Source: Alopecurus myosuroides
Lineage: Eukaryota > Streptophyta > Magnoliopsida > Poales > Poaceae
DNA: 64,000 bases
Direction: 5' to 3'
Assembly: GCA_028641055.1 (NCBI GenBank)
Contig: CM054060.1
Coordinates: forward strand, 292,626,660 to 292,690,659
Below the pieces are notes generated by a model, which did not search any database, was not told the DNA's origin, and was given only the letters and a program-made list of their open reading frames with translations. Below, one piece after another: positions 56,868 to 64,000 of this stretch (its first letter is position 1; every line of letters starts with the position of its first letter). The position numbers and the translations under genes are program-made.

Positions 56868-57307
56868 CAAGTACCACTTTGTTGCCGAGTGCCCTTTCGA
56901 GAATAGAGAAAATCACGGAGGGAGACTTGTTCTGAAGGATAAGTCAAAGCTCCCTCACAAGAAGCCCTTATTTAAGAATAACTCCACCAAAAAATAATAC
57001 ATCTTCAAGGATTGTGCTAGTGACTCAAGAAGAGTATGATTTCGATGATGATGAAGAAGAACAAGAAACCACAAGTGAAGTGGTTGCTATTGCTATTACA
57101 ATTGCATCTCCATCATCTCCATCACTCTTTGAATCTCCCAATGAGAATCTTCCCCAACCATCCGCAAAGTGTTTCATGGCAAAGTCCACTAAGGTATCAT
57201 CTTCCACCAACTCTAAGACTCAAAATGAAAATAATAATCTTGCTAGTATTAGTGTAGAATATGAAACTGCCTCCTTGGGTCTCTTTATGTCTAACTTGCA
57301 AGGTGAG
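56868..57307 (+). pseudogene. D gag, C-terminal zinc-knuckle part and start of polyprotein linker
   Basis: Begins inside a zinc knuckle (…KYHFVAECPFENREN…), followed by a basic stretch and an ORF (57014) with an acidic part DFDDDEEEQE and …SLFESPNENLPQPSAKCFMAKS…. This arrangement of knuckle, acidic patch and 'CxMAK' segment is familiar from grass SIRE-type Copia gag-pol. A TAA interrupts near 56997. It ends at the F insertion. Confidence 0.6.
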
Positions 57308-58409
57308 TGATACGTCATAAACTTATCCTTAATTTCTGATGTTCCATGTTGTTTTCATGCCATATGCTACATGTTTTCCTTACACTTTATGTCATTTTTA
57401 TCGATTTCTCGGGACTAACCTATTGGCAAGATCCCATAGAGCCAGTTCCTATTTTCTGATGTTTTTAGTTTTAGAAAAGTTGTTCTCAAAATATTCTCGG
57501 AATTGGAAAATTCGAAGCCGGGAAGTCTTAGAATTCCCGAAGGTTCACGGAGTCCCGAAGAGGCCCAGAGGGGGGTCCACAGGAGGACCAAACCATAGGG
57601 CGGCGCGCCCCTGGCCGCGCCTGGGGGTGGTGTGGGCCCCTCGGGTGCCCACCGCCATCTCCCTTTCGCCTATATAATCCCCCGATGCGTGAACCCTAAT
57701 TATGGAGGATGTGTTGATGCCATTAGGGAGAAAACAACGATGTTTACATTGTTTACATTACACACTTTGCTTCTTGCGATACTCTGTTGCTTGCAAATTA
57801 ATACCCAACATTTGTTCGGGTGATATTCGGATGGTGGATTATTAGCCATAGATGCAGTTGGATGACGATCTATGTATCTTGTTGTAATGCCCGCATGAAT
57901 CTCATAGTAATCATCATGTCATGCATGTTTCATTATCTATCAATTGTCGAGTTGTAATTTGTTCACCACAATTGTTAGCTATCTTGTATGGAGAGACACC
58001 ACTAGTGAACTGTGGACCCCGGTCCATTTTCTCATACTGACAATACACACACTACTTCCACTCTTTTCACACTGCTTCCACTCTTTTCACACTACTGCTG
58101 TTGTTTTCATATTGTTCTCGTACTATTTTCCACACCATACGTTTAACCTATTTGTGTTCAAAAAAACCGGTGAGATTGACAACCTCACTGCTTCGTTGGG
58201 GGCAAAGTGAATTGATTGTGCTGTGTAGGTTCCACGTTGCTATTGAACCGATAGTGCGCTCTGCCAGCTCAGCTGCACAAACCTTCGGAAGTTACTTCTT
58301 TCTCCTACTGGTTGATTCAACCTTGGTTTCTTTTCTAAGTGAAACTTGCTGCTGTGCTCATCAAACCTTCCTCTTGGGCTATCCCAACGAGTGCAAGATC
58401 TGCACCATA
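57308..58409 (+). repeat. F 5' LTR with an internal deletion
   Basis: About 1102 bp. Compared with the LTRs at 62380 and 1021 it lacks about 500 bp at position about 57700, where '…gaaccctaa' joins directly to 'ttatggaggatgtg'. In the 3' LTR the missing part spans about 62776-63280. The LTR ends 'tgcaccata' before the primer site. Confidence 0.75.
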
Positions 58410-58431
58410 AAGCACTTTTTCTGGCGTCATT

Positions 58432-58449
58432 TCCAGGGAGGAAGAGAAT
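58432..58449 (+). promoter_or_regulatory. F primer binding site
   Basis: TGGCGTCATTTCCAGGGA, a mutated form of the Asp-tRNA-type TGGCGCCGTTGCCGGGGA, about 22 bases after the LTR. Confidence 0.65.
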
Positions 58450-58533
58450 TTCTGCAAGGGGAGTCTCTCACCTCCAATCATTTTTACTTTGTTATTGTTT
58501 TGCTTGTTACTTGCTTTATCATGCTTGCTAGCA

Positions 58534-59787
58534 ATGTTTGATGTCTTTGAAACTAGATCTTATAGGCAAGGTGGGTTCACGGATGAACAACAAAAATATT
58601 ATAAGGAATACCACTTGTCACAAAAAGGGATACACTTACGGGAGAAAATTAATAAATTGCATGACTATGCTAAAAACTTGTGCTCCACTTATAATTTTAC
58701 CTATTGCTTTGACAAATCTTGTTGCTGTAGGAGGTATAAACACCTCCCTTTTCAATGTGAGTATAATGATAATGTTACCATATCTTCTTATGTTAAGGGA
58801 AATTATGACTTTGATGATGTGGAACAAATTGAGGAATTTATTGCCTCGAAGGGTGCATTCGAAATTACCTATTTGCTTGAAAGTATTGATGATGCACCTT
58901 ATAAATACGAGATTTATGCTATACTTGAATATTGCTTTGATAATTACAAGGACTGTAATTACTACATACTTAAATATCTTAATGGACGATCTCCCCTAAA
59001 GGAGGAGACTAATGCTTTGCAGGAGCCTATGGAAGAGGAAACTGCTGAATCTGGAAGCTCATTGGATGAAAAGAGGAGGAGAGTGATGATCAAGAATAGG
59101 AAGAATGGAGCTACCCATGTCTACCTCCCAATGATAGTAATTCTTTAACTCGTGCCTTGTTTTATGATAATCCGTGCTACTTTGATAAATCCTATGATAA
59201 TCCTCTATTTATTCAACTATTGGTATGCATGATAATGAGGAAGTTTGCTTAGAAAATTTATATGATAATGCTCTGGATGATGGTCCTATGTTACTTGATG
59301 TTATAAATTATAATGCTACTGAAAATAGGATTTCTATAATTTGTCCTATACCTTTTAAGAGTGACCAATTATCTTGTTTTGCTATTGATAAAAGTGCAAA
59401 AAAAGAGGAGCTGGTTTTAAATTTTGATCCCACTGTTTTTGAGCTTGATATGAATAGTGTGCTTTTAGACCCAAACGTGCTTTATGTGATAATTCTGTTG
59501 TTGAGTTTGTTCATGATGCTACTAGAAATTATTATGAGAGAGGAAAATATGGTTGTAGAATTTTTCATGCTATTAAAACACCTCTCTTTTCGTCGAAAGA
59601 TTTGAATTTGCTCTTGTTCTACCTTCCTATGATCTCTAGTTTGAGCTTCTTTGATTTATTTCTTTACAAGATTCTTATGAATAAGAGGTGTGTTAGACTT
59701 AAATTTGTTTTATACTTGCTTCTTGATGCTCTCTTTTGCTTATTTCATATTTCTTATGTGAGGATCTTCTCAAATTATCATACCTAG
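58534..59787 (+). pseudogene. F unknown gene (single gene of the element), two or more frame breaks
   Basis: ATG 58534 opens MFDVFETRSYRQGGF… and runs open to 59148. Protein-like reading continues in shifted frames through 59225-59480 (…EVCLENLYDNALDDGPML…) to a TAG at 59785-59787, about 410 codons overall. Features: Tyr/Cys-rich N-terminal third (CFDKSCCCRRYKH), acidic middle (FDDVEQIEEFIAS), and a hydrophobic Leu/Phe/Cys segment near the C-terminus (about 59695-59760) that could be a membrane helix. No gag, protease, RT or integrase motif. I do not recognise the family. The position right after the primer site is where gag would normally stand. Confidence 0.6.
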
Positions 59788-62379
59788 CTAAAATGCGTTA
59801 TATAAAAGCACTTCTGGGAGATAACCCATGGTTTTATTTTTTTTGCTTTGTTTTTCTCTGTTTTCTTTGAGTCAAGGGGTTGTATACTTCTGAGCAACTC
59901 CTTTGTATCTTTATTTTCTTGTATTAGTTGTGCCAAGTAAATTTTCTAGCGAAAGTTGGAGTTGGTTTTGGACTTCTGCGCAGGAAACAGATTTCTGCTG
60001 TCCACCGTAAAAAATCGTATAAATTCCAGAAAGATCAAAATGACCTTAAAAGCTTTGTTCTTATTCCTCAGCTAATTCCTAAACTTTTTTTTCTTTATGT
60101 TTTTTCGACCTGAGCAAAGTAAGTGCCCCCAAAAAATTCTTCCTTACAGACTATTCTGGTTTTGGCAGATTCCGCCATTTTTCTTGCATTTGCTCTTTTA
60201 TGATGTCAAGTGGATTTCTTTGCTTCATGAAACATCAGTGGATGTAGCTAATGTTTAAAAGTATCAATAGCACTGGTTCCCATGCGTGAACCCATGTATT
60301 TTTTATTGTTTCCCTAACCCTCTAATGCGAACTACTTTGAGTGTGGTGTGAAGGAAGTTTTCGAGGGTCAAGGGAAGAGGGTAATATAATTTGATCAAGA
60401 AGAGTGCAAGGTCAAAGCTTGGGGATGCCCCCGTGGTTTCATCCAGAAAATTCTAAGAAGACCCAAGCATCTAAGCTTGGGGATGCCCAAGGCATCCACT
60501 TCTTCATCAATAATTTATCAGGTCACTTCTAGGGAAACTATATTTTATTTGGTCACATCATATGAAGTTTAGTTGGAGCATCTGTTTGTTTTTATTTTTT
60601 TTATTTTTTTTCCTTGCTGCAATAATATAGTTGGAACCTAGCATTCTTTGTGTGGGAGAGAGACATGCTCCGCTTTTTTGTTTGAATACTTGTTATGCTC
60701 GTATTCTTTGTTTTTCTTCTAGCAGCTGCAAAATTCCTGTTTAGCTCATGTTTTTCTTGCATCTACTATTTAGAGCTGTTAGTTTTAGTAGATTTGTGTT
60801 GGTACTCTCTTGTTTCATTGCTGCATATCGTGGAGAGTTTTTGTTTAGTATGAAATTCTTGGTGTTGGAAAGCAATAGTACAATTTTCGTACTTATAACG
60901 GTGCAAATAGAAGCTTGTACAGACTGTGGCTAGACTTTTTCATGTCATGCGAGATGTTATTTTAATTCTGAATCCTAGTAGTTATTTTTGTAGCATGACT
61001 TGTCTCAAATATCTGAGAGTGTTTAATGTGCCTTTGAAAGAATCATGAGTTGTTCTTGGCATATTGAAGCATAAATTTGTGGTGTTCTCCTTTGAATGTT
61101 TTATTTGGTTGACTTGGCGCATGCTCACACCATGTTTATGACTACAAACCAGTCACTTATAGCCTCTATGATCATTTAGTTTTTGAACTTTTAGTACAAC
61201 TTATGCTTTGGTTAATGATGTTTTTGTCGCTATGCATGATTATGGCCATTGTTGCTCTCTTGATTTTCGCTCCCAGTATTTTGCTAGCCTCCACCTGTAC
61301 TGAGTATGATCTCTACTCGTGCATACAACTCCCAAAAACAAAAATTTCCAAATGTGTTCACCATACCTACCTACATGTGGTATTTAACTGCCACTCCAAA
61401 GTAAATTGCTCATGTGTTACCCTTAAAACCTTCAAAATTACTCATGTTTTGTGCTCCTGTTTTAACTCAAGAGGACGTAAATAGAGAATCTTTATCTCAC
61501 TTGTTTATTGGACTTTCACACCGTGGACTAGTGGCTTCATCCGCTTATCCAATTGATAGAAGAGCTGGCAGCGGGGTGCCTAGCCCCAAATTAATACAAC
61601 AAATTCTCTTCACTATTTTGCCCCTAATTTATCAGTCAAAGCATAATTGTGTAAATAAAAGAGAAAGAGGGATGACCTTCTACCTAGATGCGTCTTTCTA
61701 TGGGAGCCGCTCTTGTGAAGTCTAGTTGGCTCGTGCAGTACTATATTTTTTCTGTTTACTATTCGTTACATAAGCATACACCTCTCTAAAAAAGGTTTTC
61801 AATGCCTCTGTTTAACAAAATAAAATCTCTAGCTCATGAGTGATCCCTGTTTCCCTCTGCGAAGGGCCTTTCTTTTAATTTTATGTTGAGTCTCCATCTT
61901 CTAACTTTATGCACAGTTGAGAGAGCATGGTTTCCATTCTCAGTTTAATGTGCATTTGTCCCAGAAACATTATTACTTGATTCATGATGTGTTATTGTTT
62001 GTTCTCAAATTAGTTGTTCTAGTCTTCCTCTTAAACTTTGAAGGTGTCCTGGCATTTATGTTTTGCCCCCACTCTTAAGGACAAGTGAAATATCACTTTG
62101 CTATGTTATCTTTATGCTTGAAACAAACGTATAGATTTTGAGTGCATTATTATTCATGATCGTTTGCGTGTCTTACTTTTCATGATGCAAGGTGATTACT
62201 ATGTTTTATTGTTAGAATTATATTTAGCATGCTTGTGTTAAAGTTCTATGATCTCAGCTATGCTTATTCTTTTACAATTTAGATGATCAAGTTTATGTTG
62301 GTAGCATGTCACCTCAGAAATTATGCGTTTTTTATCGTTTACGTACTCGAAGACGAGTAGGAAATAAGCTTGGGGATGT
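59788..62379 (+). other. F 3' internal non-coding region
   Basis: 2.6 kb with no convincing ORF. It contains T-rich stretches, 'agcttggggatgcc' repeats (60417 and 60475), the 'ccaccatacctacctac' segment (about 61360) shared with L0 and A, and the polypurine tract 'aagcttggggatgt' (62368-62379) next to the LTR. Confidence 0.7.
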
Positions 62380-63427
62380 TGATACGTCATAAACGTATCC
62401 TTAATTTCTGATATTCCATGTTGTTTTCATGCCATATGCTACATGTTTTCCTTACACTTTATGTCATTTTTATCGATTTCCTGGGACTAACCTATTGACA
62501 AGATGCCATAGAGTCAGTTCCTATTTTCTGTTGTTTTTAGTTTCAGAAAAGTTGTTCCGGAAATATTCTCGGAATTGGAAAATTCGAAGCCCGGAAGTCT
62601 TAGAATTCCTGAAGGTTCCACGGAGTCCTGAAGAGGCCCAGAGGAGGGCCACAGTGAGCCACGCCATAGGGCGGCGCACCCCCTAGCCGCGCCTGGGGGT
62701 GGTGTAGGGGCCCCTCGGGCGCCCACCGCCATCTCCCTTTCTCCTATATAATCCCCCCGAAGCGTGAACCCTAAGGATATACCACTTTTCCACGAAAAAC
62801 ACCTGAGCCTGACGTCATCGTCAACCCGAGATTGGGAGGGTTCTCGAGTTCTCCCCGGCACCCTGCCGCGAGGGAGAATCATCACCGGAGGGGTCTACAC
62901 CACCATGCCCACCTCTGGAGTGATGCATGAGTACTTCATCCTTGGACTACGGGTCCATAGCAGTAGCTAGATAGTTTTCCTCTCCTCTTTATGTCTCATG
63001 TTTGGATCTCGTGAGCTGCCTCACATGATCGATATCATCTTATTGTAATGCTACATGTTGTGTTTGCTGGGATTCGATGATTATTGAATGATATGTCTCT
63101 TGATTACCAATCTATCATGTTGTCTTCATGTGTATGTTATTTATGATCTTGCATGCTCTCTGTTGTTAGAAGATGCTCTGGCCAAGTAGATGCTAGTGAC
63201 TCCAAGAGGGAGTACTTATGCTCGATAGTGAGTTCATGCCTCCTTTGCATTTGTGCTCAAGTGACAGAAATGTGACAGATGGAGGATGTGTTGTTGCCAT
63301 TAGGGAGAAAACAATGATGTTTACTTTATTTACATTACACACTTTGCTTACTGCGATAATCTGTTGCTTGCAAATTAATACCCAACGTTTGTTCGGATGA
63401 TATTCGGATGGTGGATTATTAGTCATA
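62380..63427 (+). repeat. F 3' LTR, left part, broken by T4
   Basis: Starts TGATACGTCATAAACG and follows L0 closely. Contains the block absent from the 5' LTR (about 62776-63280). Ends at 'attagtcata', where T4 begins; the rest should lie beyond the window. Confidence 0.78.
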
Positions 63428-64000
63428 TGTCGCATCCGGACTTCTAGAGGATACTCACAGTCCGCTAAACAGTAGAACAAATGGCTTACGGGGCATACCG
63501 GCACCCGCATCTCAATATGAGCAGGCCAACACGTAAACGTGTGACAACCATTCTCTACTATCCATCGTCTGCGTAAACCATCCCATAGAAATCCGACTAC
63601 TTCCGTTGACGTACTTCATAACATACACACATGGTACGTCAACGGCATTTGAACAAGTGATATCACAACATATCTCTAAGACACAAAAGATGGAAATAAG
63701 TTGCAAATAGCTCTCACTAGAGCAGAGATAGCAAATACAATCATCCAGAGGACACATGTCCCAACAATTCATCATTACAACACAGCGGAAGCATCCAAAG
63801 TGTCTGAGTACAGACAAGATCCAAATAGGCCTAAGAGGCCGGAAACGAAAAGACGGAGCCCATCCACGAAGTCTCGGATCCTGCCCGGGTCCGCTATCTA
63901 CTCGTCAGCAGCCTCGTCATACTCCACGTAGTAGCCACCATGGGGATCCTCGGAAACGTAGTCTGCGGAAACCACAGCCCCAAAGGGGTCAGTACAGACA
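63428..64000 (-). repeat. T4: partial Tekay-type LTR, minus orientation
   Basis: Starts TGTCGCATCCGGACTTC (minus-strand LTR end …TGCGACA). It follows 11101-11680 of T1 with clear divergence, including the block coding VEYDEAADE-stop at about 63898-63970 (minus). It continues past the window end, so whether it is a solo LTR or a full element cannot be told. Confidence 0.78.

Larger units (their letters stand above)
57308..64000 (+). mobile_element. Element F: probably non-autonomous Athila-like element, right end outside the window
   Basis: LTRs at 57308 and 62380 share the TGATACGTCATAAAC start. The interior is about 3.97 kb, with an Asp-tRNA-like primer site, one unknown gene, a long non-coding part and a polypurine tract. 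No gag, protease, RT or integrase is visible. The possible left target duplication is GTGAG (57303-57307). The right end cannot be checked because the 3' LTR is interrupted by T4 at 63428. Confidence 0.75.

Overview
This window is nested LTR retrotransposon DNA from a large-genome grass. I see no host gene, no cellular tRNA or rRNA gene, and no bacterial features. The TGATACGTC-type LTRs with an Asp-tRNA primer site, the Tekay chromovirus, a Tat element carrying an antisense gene, and a SIRE-like LTR preceded by a GGGGGAGA tract point to Pooideae, possibly Triticeae or a relative. This is a judgement from family resemblance, not a database match.

Layout, outermost inward. At 1-2605 is the 3' end and LTR of an Athila-like element (L0). 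At 2606-5101 is SIRE-like Copia material (D): a 3' internal remnant, one LTR at 3598-4896 and the start of gag. D is split by a 48 kb Athila element (A, 5102-53157, target duplication ACGGT/ACGGC). A in turn holds three insertions: a solo LTR in its 5' LTR (5399-6779, GGAGC/GGCGC); a small, very young Tekay-type element on the minus strand (T1, 11101-17945, GTTAT); and a Tat-lineage element on the minus strand (T2, 18246-47879, CTTAT). T2 is itself split by a complete Tekay chromovirus on the plus strand (T3, 19327-33587, GTGGC). To the right of A, D resumes at 53158-53309 and 56868-57307. It is interrupted by a truncated Athila-like element (E, 53310 to about 56867) and followed by a probably non-autonomous Athila-like element (F, from 57308 past the window end). 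F's 3' LTR is broken at 63428 by one more Tekay-type LTR (T4).

Coding content. T3 carries an upstream ORF of unknown function, then gag, protease, RT, RNase H, integrase and chromodomain, broken by two frameshifts plus one in the upstream ORF. T2 carries gag-protease-RT-RNase H-integrase on the minus strand with a few lesions. On the opposite strand it has its own TATA box and an eight-exon gene with a 'putative gypsy type transposon' (Transposase_28-like) N-terminus and a long coiled coil. A carries decayed gag-pol and a small coiled-coil ORF after pol. F carries a gene of unknown function directly after its primer site.

Relative ages by eye: T1 LTRs differ at one noticed base in 2903; T3 LTRs at about 13 substitutions in 4.2 kb; T2 LTRs at about 8 in 0.85 kb; A LTRs by far more. 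This order agrees with the nesting. All counts are manual readings and should be recomputed.
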